From contig CAMJML010000003.1 of NCBI GenBank assembly GCA_946407015.1, forward strand, positions 186,001 to 250,000: DNA of 64,000 nucleotides. Reading direction: 5' to 3'. The notes under the pieces are model-generated. The model saw only the letters and a program-made list of their open reading frames with translations, did not search any database and had not been told where the DNA came from. This stretch comes from an uncultured Selenomonadales bacterium (GTDB lineage: Bacteria; Bacillota; Negativicutes; DSM-1736; Dendrosporobacteraceae). This document shows, one piece after another, positions 7,186 through 15,821 of this stretch. Each line of letters begins with the position of its first letter. Positions within the stretch are counted from its first letter, which is position 1. Both the position numbers and the translations under genes were made by a program.

Positions 7186-9170
7186 CGAATTTGACTTACT
7201 TCAACTGGAAGAAGTTTATTAATCATGATTGCAAATTAATATCCACCTGGTTAGAGGAATGTGGAAACAAAGAAAAACCGCTCCAGATCATTCTTAAAAT
7301 GATTGCCTTAATTTTAAAAGACAACCAAGAGCCTAGTGCTATAATCGCAATTGCTGCAAGTGATGTTTCTCTTGACGCTGTCTTAAGTATCGATTTTACA
7401 GCCGATCAATTGGATATTCCAGACTATATCCTGCAGTTGGTGGGCTATTGGCAGCATACCATTCCCAAAGATGCGGCATTTTTAGGAAATTCCTATGAGA
7501 AATTGGCCACCAGCCGTCGCAGTCAAGGCAATTACTATACGCCTGCGGAAGCGATTCAATTCATTATTAAAAACACGGTAGAAGAATGTAATATTCTTAC
7601 CAATCCGTGGGTCAAGATCCTTGACCCTTCTTGCGGTTGCGGCTATTTTTTACTGCATGCATACGAAGTTTTATATCACAAGTTTACCCAGTCACGCGCA
7701 GCCTTGAGTTCCTTATTTCCGTCCTTGGACTTAACAGACCAAGGCATCCACGACCATATTATCAAGCATAATTTATGGGGTGCTGATATCGATGCTACGG
7801 CTATTGCAATTACGGCACTCAGCCTTTCATTGAAAAATTCTTGCAAGAATAGGTTCCAAGCTAATTTAGTCGTTTATGACAGCTTAAAACGTCCGGAAGA
7901 CCAATTGCTTACTGAAAAAACGCATCGCTTTTGGTCTAATACTTATGATTATGTTCTTGGAAATCCGCCTTATTTATCTTTTGGACTACGGGGAACAGGG
8001 AGCTTAGAACCGCAATATCGTGATTATTTACGACAGGCCTATCTGGATTCAGCAGAATATAAAATGAGTTACTACGTATTGTTTATTCAACGTGGAATTG
8101 AGTTATTAAAGGAAGGCGGCAAATTGGGGTATATTATTCCTGACAGCTTTTTGCTTGGACGTTATTACTCCAAAATCAGGCGGTATATTTTAGAGCATAC
8201 GGCTATCAACAGTATTACACATATTAGTTCAGGTGTGTTTAATGGGGCATCCATCGGCTATTCAGTGATCTGTATTTTACAGAAGTGTGCAGATCCTGTT
8301 GTTCGTTCCAATCATCTTATGCAAATCTACCAGCCTGAAACGATTGATTCATTGGATAGTACCTTGCCTGTCTGTGAATATGAGCAGGGTTATTTTTCAG
8401 TACAACCGTTTCAGCGGTTTCGCATTTTTTTTGATTTAAAACTTCGCTCACTTGTCGAAAAAATTGAAGCCGCCAGTACCACTTTAAAACAGTATGCTTC
8501 CGGGCATACCGGAATTAGATCATTAACGAAACAAAATGAAATTATTTCTTTGCAACGATGCGGCGATACCTGGCATAGAGGGCTAATCTCCGGCAGGCAG
8601 ATTAACCGTTATGATATTGCTTATCAGGGTCATTGGTTAAATATTCATCCAGAGCTTTTATATAAAGGCGGCTGGAAAGAAAGTATTGTCAAGCAACGAA
8701 AAATATTGATTCGACAAACCGGCGATACCATTATTGCAGGTATAGATAATGACGGTCACTATCACTTAAATAACATTCATAGCTTTGTTTTAAAAGAAAC
8801 TGAGATAACCTTGGACTATCTCCTCATGATTTTGAATTCTCGGTTAATGTCCTTTTACTATCATATTACCAGTATGGAATATGGTAGGCCAATGGCCCAG
8901 ACAGATATTGAAACGCTGGAATTACTGCCTATCGTTGTAAACGACCCTATTAACAGTCAAGCCGCTGAACTGGTTGCTGCCATCTCCGAGTGTGCCAGAA
9001 AAGCAGCATTAGACGGCAGTGATGCTTATAAGCGGAAATTTCAATCCGTTGATGAGTATCTCAACCAAATTGTTTATCGAATCTATCATTTATCTGATGA
9101 GGAAATTAATTCTATTGAGCATTATGAAAAGATCATTAGTAAACGATTTCAACGCAGAATCAGATCTTGA
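7182..9170 (+). CDS. Solitary N6-adenine DNA methyltransferase (Eco57I/TaqI-like)
   Basis: 662 residues from GTG 7182, overlapping the folE2 stop; TTG 7191 with AGGTGA in front is an equally good start. The order of motifs is that of gamma-class adenine methyltransferases: an N-terminal helical region with NYYTPAEAI (about 117-125), the SAM-binding motif ILDPSCGCGYF (146-156, a form of DPxCGxG), the acidic DID of motif II (201-203), and the catalytic VLGNPPYLSF (NPPY at 260-263). The last 250 residues resemble the TaqI-type target recognition domain, with LNSRLMSFYYH and the MAQTDIETLELLPI type end. No endonuclease domain or neighbouring restriction gene is visible, so this is either an orphan regulatory methylase or a remnant of a restriction system. 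Its target sequence cannot be read from the protein. Confidence 0.88.
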   Translation: MTNLTYFNWKKFINHDCKLISTWLEECGNKEKPLQIILKMIALILKDNQEPSAIIAIAASDVSLDAVLSIDFTADQLDIPDYILQLVGYWQHTIPKDAAFLGNSYEKLATSRRSQGNYYTPAEAIQFIIKNTVEECNILTNPWVKILDPSCGCGYFLLHAYEVLYHKFTQSRAALSSLFPSLDLTDQGIHDHIIKHNLWGADIDATAIAITALSLSLKNSCKNRFQANLVVYDSLKRPEDQLLTEKTHRFWSNTYDYVLGNPPYLSFGLRGTGSLEPQYRDYLRQAYLDSAEYKMSYYVLFIQRGIELLKEGGKLGYIIPDSFLLGRYYSKIRRYILEHTAINSITHISSGVFNGASIGYSVICILQKCADPVVRSNHLMQIYQPETIDSLDSTLPVCEYEQGYFSVQPFQRFRIFFDLKLRSLVEKIEAASTTLKQYASGHTGIRSLTKQNEIISLQRCGDTWHRGLISGRQINRYDIAYQGHWLNIHPELLYKGGWKESIVKQRKILIRQTGDTIIAGIDNDGHYHLNNIHSFVLKETEITLDYLLMILNSRLMSFYYHITSMEYGRPMAQTDIETLELLPIVVNDPINSQAAELVAAISECARKAALDGSDAYKRKFQSVDEYLNQIVYRIYHLSDEEINSIEHYEKIISKRFQRRIRS

Positions 9171-9220
9171 AAGTTCTAAATTATGTCGATTAATAGGAAA
9201 GCTAGTTTGGAGAGTTGCTA

Positions 9221-10204
9221 ATGCCTAAATTTTATCAACGATTAGTTCTGTTGATGCTATTAGTTTTTGGTATATCCGGAATGGTCATTTATTTTACAGT
9301 GGATATTCATACATTAAAGCATCTGAATGCGTTTCAGCCGTGGTCAATTCTAGTTGCCTTGCTTTTTTTAGCGCTGGGATTGATATTAGATGGTACAAGG
9401 CTGATGCATTTGGTACGCATCTCAGATGAAAGAATATTATTTAATGAGGCTGTCCAAGTGGTATTTGGCAATTATTTTCTGGCTATGCTGACTCCTGGAG
9501 CAGCCGGTGGGGCATTAGCTCAAGTCATGTTTTTACGACGAGCAGGTGTACCGACTGGAAAAGCGACTGTCTTTGTTGTAGTTAGAACGCTGCTATCCAT
9601 ATTATTTTTATTAATTTGTGTCCCAGTTGTTTTTTATTATGATCCTGGCTTATTACCGTGGATTTCAGAACAAACTTTAGTCGTAGCTTCAGCCTTTATC
9701 GTTGCCGGAATTCTCATTACGATTGGCCTTTTTCGAACCAATCTTTCAAATTTATTGCTTGTAAAATTGACTAAAAAATTAAGTTATCATCGCAGGCGTC
9801 ATATTTTTTCTTTTTATCGCGATATTCGCGGTGCTGTATTTTTATTATCATCAGCTCCACTTGGAATGCTGAAGGTTTTTATTGAGTCAGCTTTAAGCTT
9901 ATTGGCCCTCTATAGCGTTGTACCCATATTATTTCTGGGGATGGGCGTTCAGACTGATTTGTATCAAATCATGGGCAGAATGGTTTTTCTTAATATTTTA
10001 CTGTATTTTGCTCCTACCCCAGGGGGCTCGGGTATTGCCGAGGGTGGCTTTATCGTTCTATTTAACGAACTGCTTCCATCCGGAACGGTTGGCATTGCCG
10101 CAGTAACCTGGAGGATTATTGCTGAATATTTGCCATTTTTGATTGGTCTGTATTACACGATCAAAGTTTTTGGCCGTGATTTCCTTAATAAACAAATGCA
10201 TTGA
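9221..10204 (+). CDS. Flippase-like membrane protein, LPG synthase transmembrane-domain family (UPF0104)
   Basis: 327 residues from ATG 9221 (TTGGAGAG eight bases upstream); the in-frame TTG at 9215 is inside that site. The protein is a multi-pass membrane protein with about seven to eight hydrophobic segments and matches the transmembrane flippase-like family found in MprF and AglD, without the cytoplasmic aminoacyl transferase domain. Typical elements are FGNYFLAMLTPGAAGGALAQ, where the TPG...GG segment is conserved, and the second APTPGGSGIAEGGF near the C-terminus. Lipid or lipid-linked sugar translocation is the family inference; the substrate is unknown. It follows the methyltransferase by 50 bp and is closed by a strong hairpin. 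Confidence 0.85.
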   Translation: MPKFYQRLVLLMLLVFGISGMVIYFTVDIHTLKHLNAFQPWSILVALLFLALGLILDGTRLMHLVRISDERILFNEAVQVVFGNYFLAMLTPGAAGGALAQVMFLRRAGVPTGKATVFVVVRTLLSILFLLICVPVVFYYDPGLLPWISEQTLVVASAFIVAGILITIGLFRTNLSNLLLVKLTKKLSYHRRRHIFSFYRDIRGAVFLLSSAPLGMLKVFIESALSLLALYSVVPILFLGMGVQTDLYQIMGRMVFLNILLYFAPTPGGSGIAEGGFIVLFNELLPSGTVGIAAVTWRIIAEYLPFLIGLYYTIKVFGRDFLNKQMH

Positions 10205-10256
10205 AATGATCCTATCCGGATGTGGGCATATCGGGATAGGATCATTATTGTATTTA
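10205..10256 (+). terminator. Terminator after the flippase-like gene
   Basis: A 13-bp perfect stem AATGATCCTATCC (10205-10217) with GGATAGGATCATT (10234-10246), 16-nt loop, starting immediately after the stop codon. The tail (ATTGTATTT) is only moderately T-rich. Confidence 0.8.
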
Positions 10257-10362
10257 GTTGGAAAAATATTATGAAGCCTAAACCATTGAAGATAGTGATT
10301 TCTAATATCAAATTTTTAGAATCATTAAAACAGGAAAAAGCATACCAAAAAACAAGCTTTAA

Positions 10363-10371
10363 TGGTATAAT
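10363..10371 (+). promoter_or_regulatory. Extended -10 promoter of korDABC
   Basis: TGGTATAAT gives an extended -10 element with a consensus TATAAT at 10366-10371, 72 bp before the korD start. No good -35 hexamer is visible at 16-18 bp, which is tolerable for an extended -10. Confidence 0.65.
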
Positions 10372-10442
10372 ATGTAGGTGTTTGTAAAGAAACTGCACGA
10401 ATAAACTCGCAAAACTTGGCGTTCATAAGGAGGCGAATAGAT

Positions 10443-10646
10443 ATGGCGCTTATAATTACTCACAAATATTGCAAAGGCTGTAATATTTGCGTAGCATTTT
10501 GTCCGAAGAAAGTATTGGAATTGGATGAAGTAGGTAAAGTTTATGCTAAAGAACCCGAAAAATGTATTTCCTGTGGACAATGTGAGTTGCGCTGCCCTGA
10601 TTATGTAATTAAAGTAACTAAGGACAACAGAGGTGACAATAAATGA
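10443..10646 (+). CDS. korD: 2-oxoacid:ferredoxin oxidoreductase, ferredoxin (delta) subunit
   Basis: 67 residues from ATG 10443, with AAGGAGG at 10427-10433; an upstream in-frame ATG at 10416 lacks a site. It is a two-cluster [4Fe-4S] ferredoxin: one motif CKGCNICVAFCP near the N-terminus and one CISCGQCELRCP near the C-terminus, eight cysteines in all. It carries electrons between the catalytic subunits and soluble ferredoxin. It overlaps korA by the ATGA arrangement, so the four subunits are translationally coupled. Confidence 0.93.
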   Translation: MALIITHKYCKGCNICVAFCPKKVLELDEVGKVYAKEPEKCISCGQCELRCPDYVIKVTKDNRGDNK

Positions 10647-11782
10647 CAAAAGCCCGTTTGTTGCAGGGTAATCAGGCCTGTGCTGAAGGCGCAATAGCAG
10701 CCGGAGTTAAATTTTTTGCCGGATATCCTATTACGCCAAGTACAGAAATTGCTGAAATACTGGCCAAAGAGCTGCCATTACTTGGCGGTAAATTTATTCA
10801 GATGGAAGATGAAATTGCGAGCATGGGAGCTGTTTGTGGTGCTGCTATGACTGGTGCTAAAGCAATCACTGCCACCAGTGGTCCTGGTTTTTCATTAAAA
10901 CAGGAGTTACTCGGCTATGCCTCCATGGCTGAAATCCCGGTTGTGGTTGTGAATGTACAAAGAGCAGGCCCAAGTACAGGCTTGCCTACATCGCCAGCAC
11001 AAGGAGATGTCATGCAAGCCAGATGGGGTACCCATGGTGATCGGGCAGTAATCGTATTATCCCCAGGATCAGTGCTTGAATCTTTTCATGTCACAGTCAC
11101 TGCGGTTAACTTTGCTGAGAAATTCAGAACTCCTGTGATTTTGTTATTAGACGAAGTGATTGGTCATATGCGTGAGCGCGTTGAGCTTCCTGAGATTTCT
11201 GAACTCAACCTTATTGAGCGCAAAAAGCCTGCCGTTACACCAGAAAACTATGAAGCCTATAAACCTGATGAAGATGGAGTACCGCCAATGGCTTCATTTG
11301 GTGATGGTTATTTTTATCATGTAACCGGTTTGACCCATAACTATAAAGGCTTGCCTACCCAGGATGCCAAAATTGCCGATGAACTTGTACGCCGCTTAAA
11401 TACAAAAATTGATGATGCCATTGACGAAATCACTCTATATACCGAGCATTTTCTTGAAGATGCGGAAACGGTTGTCATTGCATACGGCGGTACGGCTCGT
11501 GCAGCAATTACCGCAGTAAAAAAAGCACGTGAGCAAGGAATTAAAGTCGGCTTATTAAAACTCATTACCATTTGGCCTTTCCCTGGTCATATTATTAAGA
11601 AAATCGCTGAAAAAGCTCATACTATTATTGTTCCGGAAATGAATTACGGACAATTGGTAGGCGAAGTTCAACGTTATGCCGGTATGGACCGTGTTGTTCC
11701 TGTAAACCGAGTGGATGGTGCTTTCTTTGAACCTGATGAAATTTTAGCACCAATTATTGCGGCACAAGGAGGGGACAAGTAA
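10643..11782 (+). CDS. korA: 2-oxoacid (2-oxoglutarate-type):ferredoxin oxidoreductase, alpha subunit
   Basis: 379 residues. It opens with GNQACAEGAIAAGVKFFAGY and the PITPSTEIAE motif that defines domain I of these enzymes, followed by EDEIASMGAVCGAAMTGAK and TATSGPGFSLK. The C-terminal part contains the domain II segment ETVVIAYGGTARAA and the INEX-like end MNYGQLVGEVQRY. With KorB and KorC it oxidatively decarboxylates a 2-oxoacid to acyl-CoA, or runs in reverse to make 2-oxoglutarate from succinyl-CoA in anaerobes. Whether 2-oxoglutarate or a branched-chain oxoacid is the substrate cannot be decided by eye; the split four-gene form is usually called KorDABC or VorDABC. Start and end abut korD and korB. 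Confidence 0.9.
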   Translation: MTKARLLQGNQACAEGAIAAGVKFFAGYPITPSTEIAEILAKELPLLGGKFIQMEDEIASMGAVCGAAMTGAKAITATSGPGFSLKQELLGYASMAEIPVVVVNVQRAGPSTGLPTSPAQGDVMQARWGTHGDRAVIVLSPGSVLESFHVTVTAVNFAEKFRTPVILLLDEVIGHMRERVELPEISELNLIERKKPAVTPENYEAYKPDEDGVPPMASFGDGYFYHVTGLTHNYKGLPTQDAKIADELVRRLNTKIDDAIDEITLYTEHFLEDAETVVIAYGGTARAAITAVKKAREQGIKVGLLKLITIWPFPGHIIKKIAEKAHTIIVPEMNYGQLVGEVQRYAGMDRVVPVNRVDGAFFEPDEILAPIIAAQGGDK

Positions 11783-12610
11783 ATGGCAAATATCGAAAAA
11801 TACTTACGTAAGACGGCATTGCCCCATATCTGGTGTCCCGGCTGTGGCAATGGAATTGTGCTTGCCTCTATTTTACGGGCAGTCGAAAAATTAGATCTGG
11901 ATCAAAAGAAAACCATTATTGTATCAGGGATTGGCTGCTCATCCCGTGCATCCGGCTATATGAATTTCAATACCATTCATACTGCACATGGACGGGCGTT
12001 AACTTTTGCTACCGGTATTAAGTTTGCTAATCCGGAACTCAATGTCATCGTGATAACTGGCGATGGCGACAGTACTGCAATTGGCGGCAATCACTTTATT
12101 CATGCAGCCCGCCGTAATATTGATATCACTACAATTGTATTTAACAATAGTATTTATGGCATGACAGGCGGACAGTCCTCACCGCTGACTCCGCAAAACA
12201 GTAAATCAACCACTGCGCCTTTTGGACAAATTGAGCGCTCCTTTGATATTCCTGCTTTAGCTATCGCAGCCGGTGCGACCTATGTCGCCCGCAGTACGGC
12301 TTATCATGCAACATTACTGACTGATTTTATTGTAAAAGCAATCCAAAATAAAGGGTTCTCTGTAGTGGATGCAATTACTCAATGCCCAATTGGCTTTGGC
12401 CGGAAAAATAAAATGGGTACCGCAGAAAAAATGATGCAATGGCAAAAAGACCATGCTGTGTTTGCACAAGCGGCGGCAAAATTGCCTGCTGAAGAACTTG
12501 AAGGAAAGTTTATTATTGGGGAACTTCATCATTCACCTGCACCGGAATATACGGCTGAGTATGAGAAATTAGTGGCCAGATTGCAGCAGCAAAAAGGAGG
12601 TCAAGCCTAA
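11783..12610 (+). CDS. korB: 2-oxoacid:ferredoxin oxidoreductase, beta (thiamine diphosphate) subunit
   Basis: 275 residues beginning directly after the korA stop with AGGAGGGG in front. It binds thiamine diphosphate and one Fe-S cluster: WCPGCGNG at 17-24 carries two conserved cysteines, a third is in GIGCSSR, and the thiamine diphosphate motif is GDGDSTAIGGNH at 93-104 followed by NNSIYGMTGGQSSP. This layout is that of the beta subunit of 2-oxoglutarate/2-oxoacid synthases. The protein is the normal length. Its neighbours supply the remaining subunits. Confidence 0.93.
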   Translation: MANIEKYLRKTALPHIWCPGCGNGIVLASILRAVEKLDLDQKKTIIVSGIGCSSRASGYMNFNTIHTAHGRALTFATGIKFANPELNVIVITGDGDSTAIGGNHFIHAARRNIDITTIVFNNSIYGMTGGQSSPLTPQNSKSTTAPFGQIERSFDIPALAIAAGATYVARSTAYHATLLTDFIVKAIQNKGFSVVDAITQCPIGFGRKNKMGTAEKMMQWQKDHAVFAQAAAKLPAEELEGKFIIGELHHSPAPEYTAEYEKLVARLQQQKGGQA

Positions 12611-13140
12611 TGTTGGAGATTAGCTTAAGTGGTACTGGAGGACAAGGCTTGATTCTGGCTGGCATTATTTTAGCCGAGGCTGCAATACTGGATGGGAAGG
12701 AAGCTATCCAAACTCAGTCCTATGGTCCTGAAGCACGTGGCGGAGCCAGTAAATCAGATGTTATTATCAGCCAAACTGAAATTGATTACCCTAAAGTACT
12801 GGCGGCCGATATCTTGCTCGCAATGAGCCAGGAAGCTTGCAATAAATATGTAAAACGCCTGAAAAACGGCGGAAAACTTTTGGTAGATACGACTTTTGTA
12901 AAAGAAATGCCCGCTATTGATGCAGAAATCTTACAACTGCCAATTACCAAGTCTGCCCGTGAAGAGTTAGGCAATGCCATGTTTGCCAACATTATTGCGT
13001 TGGGCGCGATTGTTGGAACTACTAGCATTGTCTCCAAAGAATCGTTATTGAAGGCTGTTCTGCACCGTGTTCCAAAAGGTACTGAGACTGTTAATACCAA
13101 GGCTTTGGAGATTGGCTTTGGTATGGCCAATAAAGCCTAA
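12610..13140 (+). CDS. korC: 2-oxoacid:ferredoxin oxidoreductase, gamma subunit
   Basis: 176 residues, overlapping korB by one base (TAATG). Gamma-subunit signatures are the start SLSGTGGQGLILAGIILAEA, the QSYGPEARGGASKSDVI motif, and ALGAIVG in the C-terminal half. It forms domain III of the enzyme, which contributes to coenzyme A binding. Size and order fit the KorDABC set. Confidence 0.93.
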   Translation: MLEISLSGTGGQGLILAGIILAEAAILDGKEAIQTQSYGPEARGGASKSDVIISQTEIDYPKVLAADILLAMSQEACNKYVKRLKNGGKLLVDTTFVKEMPAIDAEILQLPITKSAREELGNAMFANIIALGAIVGTTSIVSKESLLKAVLHRVPKGTETVNTKALEIGFGMANKA

Positions 13141-13158
13141 TAAAGCGAGTCGATCGAT

Positions 13159-13527
13159 ATGTTTGAATTCACTCATGTCGGCATTGTTGTCAGCAATACC
13201 GACCGTTCATTAGCGTTTTACTGTAATATTCTGGATTGCACCTTGATGAGTTCCTACCAGGATGAACGGATTAAACTGACCTGCCTTTCTTCCGGAAGCA
13301 GGACTATTGAATTGATCGAATATGCAACCCCTGAAAACAGAACAAATCCGGGAACATTTGATCATCTAGCCTTTACCGTTAACGATATTGACCAGGCAAT
13401 CCTGCGACTAAAAAAAGCAGGAGTGACCTTTTTGTTTGATGTTCCTAGGATCGTGAACCAAAAGAAGCTTTGTTTCTTTTTGGGGCCTGATGGAGAAAGA
13501 TTAGAGTTGATTCAAGAAATTCAATAG
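13159..13527 (+). CDS. VOC (glyoxalase/bleomycin-resistance) family protein
   Basis: 122 residues, one vicinal-oxygen-chelate module made of two beta-alpha-beta-beta-beta repeats. The four usual metal-ligand positions can be seen: His in FTHVGIVV, Glu in TIELIEY, His in FDHLAFTV, and Glu in GERLELIQ near the C-terminus. That pattern is found in glyoxalase I, methylmalonyl-CoA epimerase and many uncharacterised members, so the reaction is open. It starts 19 bp after korC and ends at a shared terminator, so it is probably the fifth gene of the kor operon. A role in acyl-CoA or methylglyoxal metabolism is only inference. Confidence 0.85.
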   Translation: MFEFTHVGIVVSNTDRSLAFYCNILDCTLMSSYQDERIKLTCLSSGSRTIELIEYATPENRTNPGTFDHLAFTVNDIDQAILRLKKAGVTFLFDVPRIVNQKKLCFFLGPDGERLELIQEIQ

Positions 13528-13534
13528 CCTTTAA

Positions 13535-13590
13535 CAAATAATAAATACAGGCCATAGCCTACTAGTGCTATGGCCTGTATTTATTATTTG
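13535..13590. terminator. Bidirectional terminator between the kor operon and the lut genes
   Basis: A perfect 24-bp stem: left arm 13535-13558, right arm 13567-13590, 8-nt loop. The outer part is A/T-only on both sides, so transcripts from either strand end in a U-rich tract. It lies between convergent genes. Confidence 0.9.
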
Positions 13591-13614
13591 AAAACGGTTT
13601 ACATTAATTAAAGA

Positions 13615-13642
13615 AAGGTGCAGAAGTTTTCTTCCGCACCTT
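13615..13642 (-). terminator. Second terminator of the lut unit
   Basis: Read on the minus strand, AAGGTGCGGAAG pairs with CTTCTGCACCTT with one mismatch (12-bp stem, 4-nt loop) and runs into TTCTTTAATT. It lies 14 bp past the minus-strand stop at 13656. Confidence 0.75.
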
Positions 13643-13655
13643 AACAGGGCTAGGA

Positions 13656-15821
13656 TTAAATATTTTCAGCTAGAATCTCTGCCACATGCTTAATTTTGAC
13701 ATTAGGCAACTGTTTGTCAAGTCCGCCTTGAATCTGCATCATGCATGCCGGACAACCCACAGCAATGACATCGGCACCGCTATCCTTAATGTTTTGAATT
13801 TTTTGTTTCAGAATCGGCATGGATAATTCAGCATATTTAACGCCAAACGCTCCAGCCATACCGCAGCATTTATCGCAATCTTTCATCTCGACAAAATCAT
13901 AGCCTTTAGCTGCTTCCAACAATTGGCGCGGTTCTTCATAGATATTCAGTCCGCGTTTCATATGGCAGGAATCGTGATAGGTTACTTTAGTTCCGCCTGC
14001 AACTTTATTCAGACGACCAGCTTTAGCATATTCTTCAGATACAAACTGGCTGAATTCCCGGAATTTATGAGCGATTTTTTCTACACGAACTTTCCATTCA
14101 GGTTCATCGTGTAATAACTCAACATAAGTTTCATGCCAAGTTTCGGTACAAGTTGGGCACGCTGCCAAATAAATATCGGCATTGGTTTGTTCAAAAGCTT
14201 CAATATTTTTCTTGGCAATTCGTTTGGCTGTTTCACGATCGCCCATACCAAGAACCGGCTTGCCGCAGCAACTTTGATCTTCAGGGAATACGACTTCCAT
14301 ATTGAGATCATGCAGCACTTTGTATACGGATTCGCCTGTTTCAGGGAAGATAAAGTCAATATTACAGCCGCTAAAGAACGCTACACGTTTTTTAGGATTG
14401 GAAATTTTGCGATTGATTTTATGCACACGATCACGGAATGGCACATCGGCAACAGCAGGAAGACTGCGATCTTTGGCTAAGCCAGCTAGGAATAAAGGCA
14501 AATGGCGAATCACTTTTCCTGACTGGAATGGTTTTTGACCAATTGCTGCCAGACGTAGTAAGGTATGGAATACTTTCCGATTGGCCAATACATTTTCAAA
14601 CACAGCCTTTACCCCAAAAGGCAAGCCGTTTTCTTTTACACTTTGTGCTCTTAGTTCTTCAATAAGGCCAGGAATATTCATTTTACCAGGACAAATGGAA
14701 ACACATTTGCGGCAGCCAATACAGAGTTCATTAATTTTTTCGAAATCACCCATACTATGTAAAAATGCAGTAAGAATAGCTCCGATACCGCCGGCATAAA
14801 TATGTCCGTACACATGACCGCCTACAATGGTATAAACAGGACATACATTTAAACAAGATGCACAGCGGACACAATTATAAATTTCTTTAAATTTTGGATC
14901 TTTCGCCGCTTTTAGACGACCATTATCAATCAGGATCACATGCAATTCTTTAGGCTGTTCAACCCATTTGCCATCTTGTTTAACCATAACCGGCGTTTGT
15001 CCAGTAGTCATGGTCATATAACTTGTCATCCGCTGACCAGTAGCATTACGTGGCAGCATTCTTAAAATTGGCGCTGCGTCCTGAATTTTCGGAATAAGTT
15101 TTTCATAGCCGATAATAACAACATGAACACGAGGAAGGGTGGTGACCAAGCGGGCATTTCCTTCATTGGTGACTAAACCAATAGCACCATTTTCAGCAAT
15201 ACCAAAATTTGCACCGGAAATTCCCATATCAGCTTGTAAAAATTCAGTCCGTAACGCTTTACGGGCGGCCTGAACCATAAAAGGAATATCGGTTGGTATT
15301 TCCTGTTGAAGCTCTTTGGAAAAATACTCAGCAATCTGCTCTTTATTTAAGTGGATGGCCGGCATAACCATGTGGGATGGTTTATGGCCTGCCAATGAAA
15401 TGATCCATTCACCTAAGTCGGTTTCCTTCACATGAAGGCCAGCTTCTTCTAAAGCATGATTGAGATGGATTTCCTCTGAAGCCATTGATTTTGATTTAAC
15501 GATTCGTTTAACATTGGCTTTTTTGCAAAGATCAATCAAGTATTGTTTAACGGCGTCGCCATCTTTCGCCCGAAATACTTTGCCGCCTCTTTTCGTAACA
15601 GAAGCCTCGAATTCATCGGCAACGGCTTCGATATTGTTCACCGTATCAATTTTTAATTGTCTGAATTGCTCACGCAATGCCTCGACATCTTCAACATTTT
15701 CATAAGCCTTGGCACGGGCAGTTGGATATGCTTCAGCAAAACGCCCTAAAGCACCACGCAATACCTGGTCATGCAGCTTCTCGTTTATTTCTCGCTTAAT
15801 ATCGCGATTTGCGCTTTCCAT
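13656..15821 (-). CDS. Lactate-oxidation iron-sulfur protein, LutB-LutA fusion (LdhH-like)
   Basis: 721 residues combining two proteins that are separate in Bacillus. Residues 1-300 form a LUD domain as in LutB (GISGANFGIAENGAIGL, TLPRVHVVI). Two [4Fe-4S] motifs follow, CVRCASCLNVCP (317-328) and CIGCRKCVSICP (367-378). From about 480 there are two CCG domains as in LutA/heterodisulfide reductase, with CCGKPVLGMGD (about 518) and DKCCGMAGAFG (about 655). Related fused proteins occur in lactate-oxidising anaerobes such as Desulfovibrio. The expected role is electron transfer from L- or D-lactate oxidation to pyruvate. Its start overlaps the lutC stop by one base, so the two are co-translated. 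No lactate permease is beside it. Confidence 0.9.
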   Translation of the reverse strand: MESANRDIKREINEKLHDQVLRGALGRFAEAYPTARAKAYENVEDVEALREQFRQLKIDTVNNIEAVADEFEASVTKRGGKVFRAKDGDAVKQYLIDLCKKANVKRIVKSKSMASEEIHLNHALEEAGLHVKETDLGEWIISLAGHKPSHMVMPAIHLNKEQIAEYFSKELQQEIPTDIPFMVQAARKALRTEFLQADMGISGANFGIAENGAIGLVTNEGNARLVTTLPRVHVVIIGYEKLIPKIQDAAPILRMLPRNATGQRMTSYMTMTTGQTPVMVKQDGKWVEQPKELHVILIDNGRLKAAKDPKFKEIYNCVRCASCLNVCPVYTIVGGHVYGHIYAGGIGAILTAFLHSMGDFEKINELCIGCRKCVSICPGKMNIPGLIEELRAQSVKENGLPFGVKAVFENVLANRKVFHTLLRLAAIGQKPFQSGKVIRHLPLFLAGLAKDRSLPAVADVPFRDRVHKINRKISNPKKRVAFFSGCNIDFIFPETGESVYKVLHDLNMEVVFPEDQSCCGKPVLGMGDRETAKRIAKKNIEAFEQTNADIYLAACPTCTETWHETYVELLHDEPEWKVRVEKIAHKFREFSQFVSEEYAKAGRLNKVAGGTKVTYHDSCHMKRGLNIYEEPRQLLEAAKGYDFVEMKDCDKCCGMAGAFGVKYAELSMPILKQKIQNIKDSGADVIAVGCPACMMQIQGGLDKQLPNVKIKHVAEILAENI

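Noticed and set aside
5688-9170. A 7-deazaguanine DNA modification (Dpd-type) system formed by queC, folE2 and the methyltransferase
   Set aside because: No DpdA-like transglycosylase or other Dpd protein is visible; the genes are explained by tRNA queuosine/folate and a separate methylase.
7182-9170. A restriction-modification system
   Set aside because: No nuclease domain in the protein and no endonuclease gene on either side.
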